64,000 nucleotides of DNA, taken from assembly GCF_003287405.1 (NCBI RefSeq), contig NZ_PRLD01000002.1:1-64000 (forward strand). Direction: 5' to 3'. Below the pieces are notes generated by a model, which saw only the letters and a program-made list of their open reading frames with translations, made no database searches and was not told the DNA's origin. The stretch's first letter is position 1; every line of letters begins with the position of its first letter. Shown in pieces: positions 40,487-49,300 of this stretch. The DNA is from Faecalibacterium prausnitzii (GTDB lineage Bacteria > Bacillota > Clostridia > Oscillospirales > Ruminococcaceae). The position numbers and the translations under genes are program-made.

Positions 40487-43069
40487 ATGGAAACAACGCA
40501 AAAACAGATCGTACTGGGCATTCTGGCCCATGTGGACTCCGGCAAGACCACCCTCTCCGAGGCCATGCTCTACCGCGCCGGTGCTATCCGCAAGCTGGGG
40601 CGGGTGGATCACGGAGACGCCTTTCTGGATACCGACAGCTTGGAAAAAGCACGCGGCATCACCATCTTTTCCAAGCAGGCGCTGCTTACGGCGGGCAATA
40701 CTGCCATTACTCTGCTGGATACCCCCGGCCATGTGGATTTTTCCACCGAGACTGAGCGCACCTTGCAGGTGCTGGACTACGCCGTGCTGGTGGTCAGCGG
40801 AACGGACGGCGTGCAGAGCCATACCGAAACGCTGTGGCGGCTGCTGCGGCGCTACCATGTGCCCACCTTTGTATTTGTGAATAAAATGGACCTGCCCGGC
40901 ATGACCCGGGAACAGCTGCTCACCCAGCTGAACCACCGCCTTGGCGAGGGCTTTGTGGATTTTGGCGCAGAGCCTGCCGCCCGCAACGAAGCACTGGCGC
41001 TGTGCGATGAACAGCTGATGGAGAAAATGCTGGATGCAGGCACCCTGACCGATGCAGACATTATCCCCGCAGTTGCCCGGCGGCACGTTTTTCCGTGCTG
41101 GTTCGGGGCGGCACTGCGTCTGGACGGAGTGGATGCACTTCTGGATGGGCTTGACCGCTGCACCCGCCCCGCACCGGCGCTGCACGCCTTTGGTGCAAGG
41201 GTGTTCAAGGTATCACAGGATGAGCAGGGCACCCGCCTGACATGGCTGCGGGTCACCGGCGGGGAGCTGAAGGTAAAGGCTCTGCTTACCGGCGAAGCAG
41301 ACGGCGAGCCGTGGGCAGAAAAAGCGAACCAGCTGCGGCTGTACTCCGGCGCAAAGTATACCCTGACCGAGGTCATCGGCCCGGGACAGGTGTGTGCCGT
41401 GACCGGCCTGACCCACGCAAAGCCCGGCATCGGGCTTGGGGCAGAGCGGGACAGCGATGTGCCGGTGCTGGAACCGGTGCTCAGCTATCAGGTGCTGCTG
41501 CCGGAGGGCGCGGACGTACACGCTGCACTGGCCAAACTGCATCGGCTGGAAGAGGAAGAGCCCCAGCTCCATGTGGTGTGGAACGAAAGCTTGGGCGAGA
41601 TCCATGTGCAGCTGATGGGCGAGGTGCAGCTGGAGGTGCTGCGCAGCCTGCTGGCAGAGCGGTTCGGGCTGGAAGTATCCTTTGGCCCGGGTGGCATTTT
41701 GTATAAGGAGACCATCACCGAGCCCATGGAGGGCGTAGGCCATTACGAGCCGCTGCGCCACTATGCCGAGGTGCATCTGCTGCTGGAACCGCTGCCCCGG
41801 GGCAGCGGGATGCAGTTTGCCGCCGACTGCCGGGAAGAGGTTCTGGACAAAAACTGGCAGCGGTTGGTATTGACCCATCTGGAAGAAAAACAGCACCTTG
41901 GCGTTTTGACCGGCGCACCGTTGACCGATGTGAAAATCACTCTGCTCACCGGCAAAGCGCACCTCAAGCACACCGAGGGCGGCGATTTCCGGCAGGCTAC
42001 CTACCGTGCCGTGCGGCAGGGGCTGATGCTGGCAAAAAGCCAGCTGTTAGAGCCGTGGTATGCCTTCCGGCTGGAAGTGCCGGTGGAGAACATTGGCCGC
42101 GCCATGAGTGATATCCAGCGCATGGAGGGCAGCTTTGACCCGCCGGAAAGCGGCACCGACACGGCTACCCTGACCGGCTTTGCGCCGGTATCTACCATGC
42201 GCAGCTACCCCATGGAAGTGGTCAGCTACACCCGCGGCAGGGGACACCTGAGCCTGACGCTGGACGGCTACCGCCCCTGCCACAACGCGCGGCAGGTCAT
42301 TGCAGAGAGCGGCTATCAGCCGGAGCATGATCTGGAAAACCCCGCAGATTCCGTGTTCTGCGCCCATGGTGCCGGCTTTGTGGTGCCGTGGAGCGAGGTG
42401 CGCAGCCATATGCACGTTGAAAGCGGCTGGGGCAAGGCAAAGCCTGCCCGCCCGGAGGTGCAGGCTGCGCCCCAGCGCCGTGCCATGGCTTACCGCGCCA
42501 CGCTGGAAGAGGATGCCGAGCTGCTCAAGATTTTTGAGCGCACCTACGGCCCCATCAAGCGGGACCCGCTGGCGGCTTTCCGTCCGGTGCAAAAGACCGA
42601 ACGCCCGGATTTTGCCGCCGAACAGTGGGAAATTGCCCCGGAGTATCTGCTGGTGGACGGCTACAACATCATCTTTGCGTGGGACGAGCTGAATGCGCTG
42701 GCAAAGGAAAGCTTAGACACTGCCCGCCATCGGCTGATGGACATCCTGTGCAACTATCAGGGCTACCAGAAATGCGTGCTCATTCTGGTGTTCGATGCCT
42801 ACCGCGTGCCCGGCAGCCCGGGTGCCATTGAGCAGTACCACAACATCCATGTGGTCTATACCAAGGAAGCCGAGACCGCCGATATGTTCATCGAGCGGGT
42901 CACCCACGAGATCGGCAAAAGCCGCCGCGTCCGGGTGGCGACCTCGGACGGCATGGAGCAGGTCATTATCCTTGGTCACGGCGCGCTGCGCGTGTCCGCC
43001 CGGATGTTTCACGAGGAAGTGCAGAACGTGGAAAAGCAGATCCGCGCCCTTGTGCAGGGACAGGCGTAA
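40487..43069 (+). CDS. EF-G/TetM-like GTPase fused to a Rae1-type NYN nuclease domain
   Basis: 860 residues. The translational GTPase part has G1 LAHVDSGKTTLSE, switch II LLDTPGHVDFSTE, and G4 VNKMDLPG, with EF-G-like domains II to V up to about residue 650. It lies in the TetM/TetO family by arrangement, but the domain IV tip does not show that it confers tetracycline resistance. From about residue 718, PEYLLVDGYNIIFAWDELNA, then LILVFDAYRVPGS, EAETADMFIERVTHEIG and VRVATSDGMEQ, match YacP/Rae1 NYN endonucleases with their four acidic residues. B. subtilis Rae1 cuts mRNA at the ribosomal A site. The fusion suggests a factor that enters the A site and cleaves mRNA on stalled ribosomes; this is inference. 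Confidence 0.9.
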   Translation: METTQKQIVLGILAHVDSGKTTLSEAMLYRAGAIRKLGRVDHGDAFLDTDSLEKARGITIFSKQALLTAGNTAITLLDTPGHVDFSTETERTLQVLDYAVLVVSGTDGVQSHTETLWRLLRRYHVPTFVFVNKMDLPGMTREQLLTQLNHRLGEGFVDFGAEPAARNEALALCDEQLMEKMLDAGTLTDADIIPAVARRHVFPCWFGAALRLDGVDALLDGLDRCTRPAPALHAFGARVFKVSQDEQGTRLTWLRVTGGELKVKALLTGEADGEPWAEKANQLRLYSGAKYTLTEVIGPGQVCAVTGLTHAKPGIGLGAERDSDVPVLEPVLSYQVLLPEGADVHAALAKLHRLEEEEPQLHVVWNESLGEIHVQLMGEVQLEVLRSLLAERFGLEVSFGPGGILYKETITEPMEGVGHYEPLRHYAEVHLLLEPLPRGSGMQFAADCREEVLDKNWQRLVLTHLEEKQHLGVLTGAPLTDVKITLLTGKAHLKHTEGGDFRQATYRAVRQGLMLAKSQLLEPWYAFRLEVPVENIGRAMSDIQRMEGSFDPPESGTDTATLTGFAPVSTMRSYPMEVVSYTRGRGHLSLTLDGYRPCHNARQVIAESGYQPEHDLENPADSVFCAHGAGFVVPWSEVRSHMHVESGWGKAKPARPEVQAAPQRRAMAYRATLEEDAELLKIFERTYGPIKRDPLAAFRPVQKTERPDFAAEQWEIAPEYLLVDGYNIIFAWDELNALAKESLDTARHRLMDILCNYQGYQKCVLILVFDAYRVPGSPGAIEQYHNIHVVYTKEAETADMFIERVTHEIGKSRRVRVATSDGMEQVIILGHGALRVSARMFHEEVQNVEKQIRALVQGQA

Positions 43070-43093
43070 TGCCGCCCCTGATTTTGAGAGAAT

Positions 43094-43192
43094 GCATTTG
43101 CAGCGGCCTATTGGCCGCTGCAAATGCTAAATCTAAAATAATTATTCCGCTAGAAATGCCCAGAGCAACGCGGAGGGCATTCAAATCGTTCC
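43094..43192 (+). repeat. Interspersed repeat, copy A (palindrome plus conserved core)
   Basis: A 15-bp perfect palindrome, GCATTTGCAGCGGCC-TATT-GGCCGCTGCAAATGC (43094-43127), is followed by an AT-rich spacer. The conserved core comprises CCGCT, ATGCCCAGAGC, CGCGGAGGGCATT and AAATCGT (43147-43190). The copy runs up to the ribosome site of nnrD. Confidence 0.8.
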
Positions 43193-43207
43193 ACTGGAGG
43201 TGCACCC

Positions 43208-44107
43208 ATGGCTGTGGAAATTACCGAAGAATTTGTCTGGCAGAGCATCCCGCCCCGTGCCCGGGACAGCCATAAGGGCACCTTTGGCAGCGTGCTGGCG
43301 GTGGCGGGCAGTGCCTTTTACCGGGGTGCTGCGCTGCTGGCAGCCGAGGGTGCACTGCGCACCGGGGCAGGCATCGTTACCCTTGCCAGTGTGGAACCGG
43401 TGGTCAGTGCCGCCGTCACCCGCCTGCCGGAGTGCTGTCTGTGTCCCTGTAAGGAGGGCGCACAGGGCGGCATTGCGCCGGAAAATGTGCCGCTGCTCCG
43501 GCGGCAGAAGGCTACCGTGCTGTTGCTGGGGCTCGGCCTTGGCGGCACAGCGCAAAGCGCTGCCCGGGCTACCGAGACCCGCACGCTGGTGCAGCAGCTT
43601 CTGCCCGGCTTTGCCGGGGCTGCGGTGCTGGACGCAGACGGCCTGAACGCCGCCGCCCAGCTGCTGGCCGAGGGCAAGCCCTTCCCCCACCCAGCGGGAG
43701 AACTGGTAGTCACCCCGCACCCCGGCGAGATGGCGCGGCTGACCGGGTTTTTGGCGGCAGAACTTGCCGCCGACCGGGAAGGCATTGCCCTGCGGTATGC
43801 CAAAGAATGGAACGCCGTGGTGGTGCTGAAAGGGGCACACACCGTGGTGGCAAGCCCGGACGGGCGGGTGTGCGTGAACCCCACCGGCAACCCGGGGCTT
43901 GCCCGGGGCGGCAGCGGGGATGTGCTGGCGGGGATGCTGGCGGCGCTGCTGGCCTGCGGTCTGCCCGCTTACGAAGCCGCTGCCTGTGCGGTATACCTGC
44001 ACGGTGCCGCCGCCGACCGCGCCGCTGCAAAGCGCGGCGAGTACGGGATGCTGCCCCACGATATCCTGCCGGAGCTGGGCGCACTGTTTGCGGAAAACCA
44101 GAGATAA
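43208..44107 (+). CDS. nnrD: ADP/ATP-dependent NAD(P)H-hydrate dehydratase
   Basis: 299 residues, the size of the stand-alone CARKD (C-terminal Nnr) enzyme. Ribokinase-like motifs are visible: HKGTFGSVLAVAGSAFYRGA, then VLDADGLNAAAQ, VVTPHPGEMARL, NPTGNPGLARGGSGDVLAGM and the end AVYLHGAAAD. It dehydrates damaged (S)-NAD(P)HX back to NAD(P)H using ATP or ADP. The epimerase domain (NnrE), often fused, is absent here. The start has GGAGGTG. Inverted copies of the interspersed repeat flank the gene. Confidence 0.95.
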   Translation: MAVEITEEFVWQSIPPRARDSHKGTFGSVLAVAGSAFYRGAALLAAEGALRTGAGIVTLASVEPVVSAAVTRLPECCLCPCKEGAQGGIAPENVPLLRRQKATVLLLGLGLGGTAQSAARATETRTLVQQLLPGFAGAAVLDADGLNAAAQLLAEGKPFPHPAGELVVTPHPGEMARLTGFLAAELAADREGIALRYAKEWNAVVVLKGAHTVVASPDGRVCVNPTGNPGLARGGSGDVLAGMLAALLACGLPAYEAAACAVYLHGAAADRAAAKRGEYGMLPHDILPELGALFAENQR

Positions 44108-44112
44108 ACGAG

Positions 44113-44155
44113 AAAAGCGGCAGCTGCACAAAACGCCGTGCAGCTGCCGCTTTTT
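44113..44155 (+). terminator. Terminator of nnrD
   Basis: A 16-bp stem, AAAGCGGCAGCTGCAC/GTGCAGCTGCCGCTTT, with an 8-nt loop runs into TTT. Confidence 0.9.
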
Positions 44156-44261
44156 GGGGTAAAACGATTTGGAATGCCCTCCGCTTGCGCTCTGGGCATA
44201 TTCAGCGGAATGATTATTATAATTTGTGGTTCAGAAACGTCTGCGGACGTTTCTGAACCAC
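44156..44261 (-). repeat. Interspersed repeat, copy B (opposite orientation)
   Basis: On the minus strand the palindrome GTGGTTCAGAAACGTC-CGCA-GACGTTTCTGAACCAC (44226-44261) precedes the same core: CCGCT, ATGCCCAGAGC, AGCGGAGGGCATT, AAATCGT. The palindrome sequence shares nothing with that of copy A, but the stem length and 4-nt loop do match. Confidence 0.8.
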
Positions 44262-44297
44262 TTTTTCACGATAGGGGTCGTGATGGGAAACGGCAGT

Positions 44298-44335
44298 TAC
44301 AGCGCTCGTTTCCTGCGGAAACGGTTGCGCTGTAA
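44298..44335. other. Nested hairpin between repeat copy B and the nitroreductase
   Basis: TTACAGCGC/GCGCTGTAA encloses CGTTTCC-TGC-GGAAACG. No T-run follows on either strand. The function is not known. Confidence 0.5.
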
Positions 44336-44389
44336 TAGAACCATGCAGATTCAACCCGGTGAAAATGGAATGCAGAATGTCCGCCGGAT

Positions 44390-45124
44390 TTAGCGGAACT
44401 GGCTGAGATATTCCTCCACCGAGCGGGTCATCTCCTTGGAAAAATCGGAGTTATACTTGCGGTTGCAGAAGGCGGTGCACCACTGCTCAAAGGGCGCGTT
44501 GCCAGCCTTGTAGCCAAAGGCATCCCGCAGCTCCGCGCCGTCCATGGTGCGGTAGCCGTTTTCGTGCACGATGTGCTCCATGGCGCAGCGCTGGGGCTTT
44601 ACGCGGTCTTTCTGCTGCTGGGTGGGCCAGCCGAACACCAGCATCACCGCCGGGAACACATAGTCCGGCAGATGCAGCAGGCTGCGCTGGGTTTCGCAGT
44701 TCTCCATGATATCCCCGATGTAGCACGAGCCGATGCCAAAGCTTTCGGCGGCGACTACGGCGTTCTGGGCGGCAATGGCGGCATCCGTGACTGCCAGCAT
44801 CAAATCGCCCACACCCGGGGTGCGGGGCGTGCAGCCGACCTCTAAGTAGGCATCGTACCACTTTTTGCAGTCGGCGCAGAACACCAGCACCAGCGGCGCT
44901 TTGGCAATAAAGGGCTGGTGGTCGCAGCTTTCGGCCAGCACTTCCTTCAGTGCCGGGTCGGTGACGTCTAAAATGGTATACAGCTGCTGACAGCCCGCAG
45001 AGGGCGCCTGTGTGGCAGCTTCTAAAATGGCCTGCTTCATCTCGGCAGGAATGGGCTTTTCTTCATACACCCGCACCGACTTGCGGTCGAACAGGCTTTG
45101 CAGGATAGGATTGCGCTCGGTCAT
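44390..45124 (-). CDS. Nitroreductase family protein
   Basis: 244 residues. FMN-dependent nitroreductase motifs are DRKSVRVYEEKPIPAEMKQA, then EAATQAPSAGCQQLYTI and SFGIGSCYIGDI, the last near the FMN-contact region. Such enzymes reduce nitro groups or quinones with NAD(P)H in the cytoplasm. The C-terminal 60 residues (MDGAELRDAFGYK ... SKEMTRSVEEYLSQF) are family-typical for clostridial members. It lies 22 bp upstream of tsaD in the minus direction, but no functional link is implied. Confidence 0.9.
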   Translation of the reverse strand: MTERNPILQSLFDRKSVRVYEEKPIPAEMKQAILEAATQAPSAGCQQLYTILDVTDPALKEVLAESCDHQPFIAKAPLVLVFCADCKKWYDAYLEVGCTPRTPGVGDLMLAVTDAAIAAQNAVVAAESFGIGSCYIGDIMENCETQRSLLHLPDYVFPAVMLVFGWPTQQQKDRVKPQRCAMEHIVHENGYRTMDGAELRDAFGYKAGNAPFEQWCTAFCNRKYNSDFSKEMTRSVEEYLSQFR

Positions 45125-45145
45125 GGGAACACCTCCGTGTTGTGT

Positions 45146-46153
45146 TTATTCATAGTCGATGGGCAGGGTGGGCAGGCCGTTCAGTTCCAGCCCGGCGGTG
45201 TGCCCGGCAATGTACTGGTAGTAGCCCTGTGCAGCAATCATCGCGCCGTTGTCGCCGCAGAACTTCAGTTCCGGCAGGTAGACCTTTGCACCCAGCTTCT
45301 GGGCACCGTCATTCACCAGCTGACGCAGACGGCCGTTGGCGGCTACGCCGCCGGCAAGGCACACCTGCTTTGCCCCGGTATCGGCAGCGGCAAGCAGCAG
45401 TTTTTCGGCCAGAATGCCCGCAATGCGCTCCTGAAAGCTGGCAGCAAGGTCGGGTACGTTCACTTCCTCGCCCTTCATCTGCGCCTTGTTCACCTCGTTG
45501 AGTACGGCGGTCTTTAAACCGGAAAAGCTCACGTTATATTTGCCCTCCACATGGGGCACCGGCAGACGGTAGGCCTTGGGGTCGCCGGTCTTGGCGGCAG
45601 CGGCTACGCTGGGGCCGCCGGGGTAGGGCAGACCCAGCGTGCGGGCTACCTTGTCAAAGGCTTCGCCCGCAGCATCGTCTACGGTGTGCCCCAGAATGTG
45701 GTAGTGGGTGTAGTCCTGCACTTCTACGATATGGCTGTGCCCGCCGGAGGCCACCAGACACAAAAAGGGCGGCTTGAGTTCCGGGTGGGTCAGATAGAGC
45801 GCGGCGATGTGTCCCCGCAGATGGTGCACCGGCACCAGCGGCTTGCCCGCCGAGTAGGCCAGCCCTTTGGCAAAATTTACGCCCACCAGCACCGCGCCGA
45901 TAAGCCCCGGCGCAAAGGTGACGGCCACGGCGTCCACATCGTCTATGGTCTTGCCGGCGTCCAGCAGGGCTTTTTTGACCGTAGCACTGATAAATTCGCA
46001 GTGGCGGCGGCTGGCGATTTCCGGCACAACACCGCCGTACAGCGCCTGCTCCTTGACGCTGGTGGAGATGACGTTGCTCAGCAGATGCCGCCCGTCCTCC
46101 ACCAGTGCAGCGGCGGTCTCATCACAGGTAGACTCGATTCCGAGAATGATCAT
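45146..46153 (-). CDS. tsaD: tRNA N6-adenosine threonylcarbamoyltransferase
   Basis: 335 residues. Motifs are MIILGIESTCDETAAALVED, then VHHLRGHIAALYL with the metal-binding HxxxH, FLCLVASGGHSH and VCLAGGVAANGRLR. TsaD transfers the threonylcarbamoyl group to A37 of tRNAs that read ANN codons, with TsaB/TsaE partners that are not in the window. ATG 46153 has GGAGG 9 nt upstream, whereas the upstream in-frame start at 46192 lies inside polA. One base separates it from the polA stop. Confidence 0.97.
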   Translation of the reverse strand: MIILGIESTCDETAAALVEDGRHLLSNVISTSVKEQALYGGVVPEIASRRHCEFISATVKKALLDAGKTIDDVDAVAVTFAPGLIGAVLVGVNFAKGLAYSAGKPLVPVHHLRGHIAALYLTHPELKPPFLCLVASGGHSHIVEVQDYTHYHILGHTVDDAAGEAFDKVARTLGLPYPGGPSVAAAAKTGDPKAYRLPVPHVEGKYNVSFSGLKTAVLNEVNKAQMKGEEVNVPDLAASFQERIAGILAEKLLLAAADTGAKQVCLAGGVAANGRLRQLVNDGAQKLGAKVYLPELKFCGDNGAMIAAQGYYQYIAGHTAGLELNGLPTLPIDYE

Positions 46154-46154
46154 T

Positions 46155-48725
46155 TTAGTGTGCCTCCAGCCAGTTTTTGCCTGCGTGCACATCGGTGCTC
46201 AGGGGCACCGCGTACTGTACGCAGCCTTCCATTTCCTCCCGCAGGATGCGGGCGGCCTGCTCGGCCTCTGCCTCCGGGGCCTCCACGATCAGTTCATCGT
46301 GGACAGTCAGGATCAGGCGGCTTGCCATCTTTTCGTCCCGCAGGCGCTTCCACACCCGCACCATGGCCAGCTTGATCACGTCCGCAGCGGTGCCCTGAAT
46401 GGGGGTGTTGCGGGCCATACGCTCGCCGCTGGCGCGCACGTTGAAGTTTGTGCTGGCCAACTCCGGCAGGGTGCGGCGGCGGCCGAACAGGGTGGACACA
46501 TAGCCGTTTGCCTTGGCGTCCGCGATGGTCTTGTCCATATAGCCGCTCACGCTGGGGAAAGCCGCCAGATAGTTCTTGAGGAAGGCGTCTGCCTCCTTCA
46601 CAGTCACGCCGATATCCTTGGAAAGGCTGTACGCGCCCTTGCCGTACATGATGCCAAAGTTGATGGCCTTGGCAGAGGAGCGCAGCCGTGGCGTCACCTC
46701 GCTCTGCGGAATGCCGTAGATCTTGGCGGCGGTGCTGCGGTGGATATCCTCACCGTTCAAAAAGGCCTGTTGCATATGTGCGTCCCCGGTGATATGCGCC
46801 AGAATGCGCAGCTCGATCTGGCTGTAATCCGCGTCCACCAGCACGCAGCCCGGCTTTGCAACAAAGTAGGCGCGCAGCTGGCTGCCCAGCTCGGTGCGGA
46901 TGGGGATATTCTGCAGGTTGGGATTATCGGAGGAAAGCCGTCCGGTGCGGGCTTCGGTCTGGTTGAAGGTGGAGTGGATGCGCCCGTCCTCGCCAATGAC
47001 CTTGAGCAGACCCTCCACATAGGTGGAGTTCAGCTTCTGGTAGGCGCGGTACTGCAAAACGTCCTCCACCAGCGGGTACTCGCGCAGGCTTTCCAGCGTT
47101 TCGGCGTCGGTGGACCAGCCGCGCTGGGTCTTTTTGCCGTGGGGCAGACCCATGGTGTCGAACAGCATCTCGCCCAGCTGCTTGGGGCTGTTGGGGTTGA
47201 AGGTGGCGCTGCCGGTCTCCATGTGGATGCGGGTCAGCACCTGCTCCAGCTCCTCCCGCAGCTTTACGCCGAACTGCTCGATGCCGTCCTTATCCACCAG
47301 CACGCCGGTGCGGGTCATATCGGCCAGCACCTGTGCCAGCGGGAACTCGATCTCGTTGTACAGTGCATCCTCGCCGCAGGCGGTGATCTCGGCCTTCATC
47401 CGGGCAAACAGGTCGGCCAGCCGCCCGGCGTCCGGGTAATCGGTGCAGGTAAAGGCGGCAGCGGCCTTGTAGGCGGGGATCAGTTCGCTGATCTGGTACT
47501 TGGAGGCAGAGGCGTCCAGCAGATAGGCGGCCAGCTTGCCGTCCCAGACGATGCTGCTGCCCCAGCCGCCGGCAGCCATGGCTTTGGCGTAGAGGGGCGC
47601 GGAGTTGAACACATCCAGCGTCACATCGGCGTTGTCCAGCAGCCGCACTAGGTCGGCATCTTCCAGCGGATAGACGGTGGTATCCTGTACGGCGTACCAG
47701 CTTTCCGGCTGCAATACCACGTTGCGGGTGCCCTGCTTGCCGGTAACGGCGGGGCGGGCAGCCACCAGATAATGCCCGGCGGGGGTCAGGGGCAGGGGAG
47801 CAAGCTCGGCTTCCGGCAGCTCCACAGCCTGCTCCTCGGCGGCTTCCGGCGCTACGCCGTCCAGCCCGAACCGGGGGATCAGGGAGTGGATCTCCAATTC
47901 CTGCAAAAGCCGCACAGCGGCAGGCTTGTTGCCCTCGCCCACGGTGTAGGACCCCTCGGCGGTGTCGATGGGAGCGTCGGTGCGGATGGTGCCCAGTGTG
48001 TGGCTCAGCTCGGCCATGGGCTTATCTTCTAACAAGTGCTCCCGCTGCTTGGGCTTGATGCGCTTGTCATCAATGTTCTGGTACACGCCCTCCAGCGAGC
48101 CGAAAGTCTGCACCAGCGAAAGGGCGGTCTTTTCGCCGATGCCCTTCACGCCGGGGATGTTATCCGAGGTGTCGCCCATCAGGCTCTTCACCTCAATAAG
48201 CTGCTTAGGCGCAAGGCCGTACTTTTCCTGAATGGCATCCTCGTCCATCACCACGGTCTTGCTGCGCCCCATCACGGTAGCAGCCAGCAGTACGGTGGTG
48301 CTCTCGCTCACCAGCTGCAGGCTGTCGCGGTCTCCGGTGGCAAGGAAGCAGTCGTCCTTCCGGGCGGCGCAGGCAGCAGCCAGTGTGCCCAGAATATCGT
48401 CCGCTTCCCAGCCCTCGGCGGTAACGGTGCGGTAGCCAAGGTCTGCCAGCAGCTGCTTGAGCACCGGCATCTGCTGCGCCAGTTCCTCGGGCATGGCGTG
48501 GCGGGTGGCCTTGTAGCCATCGTACATTTTATGCCGGAAGGTGGGAGCTTTCAGGTCAAAAGCCACGGCCACCTCGTCCGGCTGGCACTCCTTGAGCAGG
48601 GAGAGCAGAATGTTCAAAAAGCCATAGATGGCGTTGGTGTAACGTCCGTCCTTGGTGGTCAGCAGCTTGATGCCGTAAAAAGCGCGGTTGGCAATGCTGT
48701 TGCCGTCAATGACCAGTAAACGCAT
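46155..48725 (-). CDS. polA: DNA polymerase I
   Basis: 856 residues. The N-terminal 5'-nuclease starts MRLLVIDGNSIANRAFYGIK and has the metal-binding LATGDRDSLQLV and SLMGDTSDNIPGVKGIGEKT. The middle (about residues 300-450) corresponds to the 3'-5' exonuclease fold but lacks its DxE residues, so proofreading is probably lost, as in many Firmicutes. The C-terminal polymerase has VDADYSQIELRILAHI, then KAINFGIMYGKGAYSLSKDI (O helix) and LTVHDELIVEAP. ATG 48725 is behind GGAGGAA. Confidence 0.97.
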   Translation of the reverse strand: MRLLVIDGNSIANRAFYGIKLLTTKDGRYTNAIYGFLNILLSLLKECQPDEVAVAFDLKAPTFRHKMYDGYKATRHAMPEELAQQMPVLKQLLADLGYRTVTAEGWEADDILGTLAAACAARKDDCFLATGDRDSLQLVSESTTVLLAATVMGRSKTVVMDEDAIQEKYGLAPKQLIEVKSLMGDTSDNIPGVKGIGEKTALSLVQTFGSLEGVYQNIDDKRIKPKQREHLLEDKPMAELSHTLGTIRTDAPIDTAEGSYTVGEGNKPAAVRLLQELEIHSLIPRFGLDGVAPEAAEEQAVELPEAELAPLPLTPAGHYLVAARPAVTGKQGTRNVVLQPESWYAVQDTTVYPLEDADLVRLLDNADVTLDVFNSAPLYAKAMAAGGWGSSIVWDGKLAAYLLDASASKYQISELIPAYKAAAAFTCTDYPDAGRLADLFARMKAEITACGEDALYNEIEFPLAQVLADMTRTGVLVDKDGIEQFGVKLREELEQVLTRIHMETGSATFNPNSPKQLGEMLFDTMGLPHGKKTQRGWSTDAETLESLREYPLVEDVLQYRAYQKLNSTYVEGLLKVIGEDGRIHSTFNQTEARTGRLSSDNPNLQNIPIRTELGSQLRAYFVAKPGCVLVDADYSQIELRILAHITGDAHMQQAFLNGEDIHRSTAAKIYGIPQSEVTPRLRSSAKAINFGIMYGKGAYSLSKDIGVTVKEADAFLKNYLAAFPSVSGYMDKTIADAKANGYVSTLFGRRRTLPELASTNFNVRASGERMARNTPIQGTAADVIKLAMVRVWKRLRDEKMASRLILTVHDELIVEAPEAEAEQAARILREEMEGCVQYAVPLSTDVHAGKNWLEAH

Positions 48726-48846
48726 AATGCAGTTCCTCCGTTGCGTAATTTCACATCTTATAGTATAGCACAAAACCGCACCGCGCGGGAGCTTTTTGCG
48801 CAAAAAAGAGAAACGGCTGCTTTTCGTGATGCCGTCTCTCGTAAAA

Positions 48847-48948
48847 ATGCGATCGTCACGGCTCGTAAGCCGTGACGATCGCATAATTTATAATGTTCTT
48901 CCGCTGCTTATGCCCGGAGCAGCGCGGAGGACATTTTAAATCGTCCCG
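48847..48948 (+). repeat. Interspersed repeat, copy C
   Basis: The palindrome ATGCGATCGTCACGGCT-CGTA-AGCCGTGACGATCGCAT (48847-48884) is followed by the core CCGCT, ATGCCCGGAGC, CGCGGAGGACATT, AAATCGT (to 48948). Again the palindrome is unrelated in sequence to those of copies A and B while the core is conserved. Confidence 0.78.
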
Positions 48949-48952
48949 CTGC

Positions 48953-48983
48953 AAAAAAGCTGCCGCACAAGCTGTGCAGCAGC
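48953..48983 (-). terminator. Terminator of the ferredoxin gene
   Basis: On the minus strand GCTGCTGCACA-GCT-TGTGCGGCAGC is followed by TTTTTT. Confidence 0.85.
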
Positions 48984-48999
48984 CTTAGCGATGCCGGGC

Positions 49000-49188
49000 T
49001 TATTCCTCGATGCGGATGGCGCTTACCGGGCAGCTCTGGGCTGCGGTGACGGCCTGCGGCACCTCCTCCGGCGGGATGGGGCCGGGCTCTGCCACAGCCA
49101 GAACTCCCTCCATGCGGAACACAGCGGGGCACAGCCCGGCGCACTGGGTACAGCCGATGCACAGCTCAGGGTCTACGAATGCATTCAT
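49000..49188 (-). CDS. Ferredoxin, single [4Fe-4S] type
   Basis: 62 residues. The cluster motif CIGCTQCAGLCP (CxxCxxCxxxCP, about residues 10-21) and a second cysteine in SCPVSAI near the C-terminus fit a small [4Fe-4S] ferredoxin of the Fer4_13/Fer4_15 type. It carries electrons in anaerobic metabolism. ATG 49188 is preceded by GGAGGTG. A longer frame from 49344 has no ribosome site and would overlap the next gene. Confidence 0.92.
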   Translation of the reverse strand: MNAFVDPELCIGCTQCAGLCPAVFRMEGVLAVAEPGPIPPEEVPQAVTAAQSCPVSAIRIEE

Positions 49189-49300
49189 GCAAACACCTCC
49201 TTTGCGGAAAGCATTGCCCGTTTTGCCGCAAATTATGCCTATGCAAGCGGTTTGCGGTGTGGTACAATAAGACCGCCGGGAACCGGCAGGAGGAGATAAG

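Noticed and set aside
40487-43069. Tetracycline resistance gene (tetM/tetW type)
   Set aside because: It is in the same broad GTPase family, but the NYN fusion and general divergence argue for a housekeeping or stress factor; resistance cannot be claimed.
44298-44335. Terminator for the nitroreductase gene
   Set aside because: The nested hairpin has no T-run on the minus strand and lies 55 bp beyond the stop.
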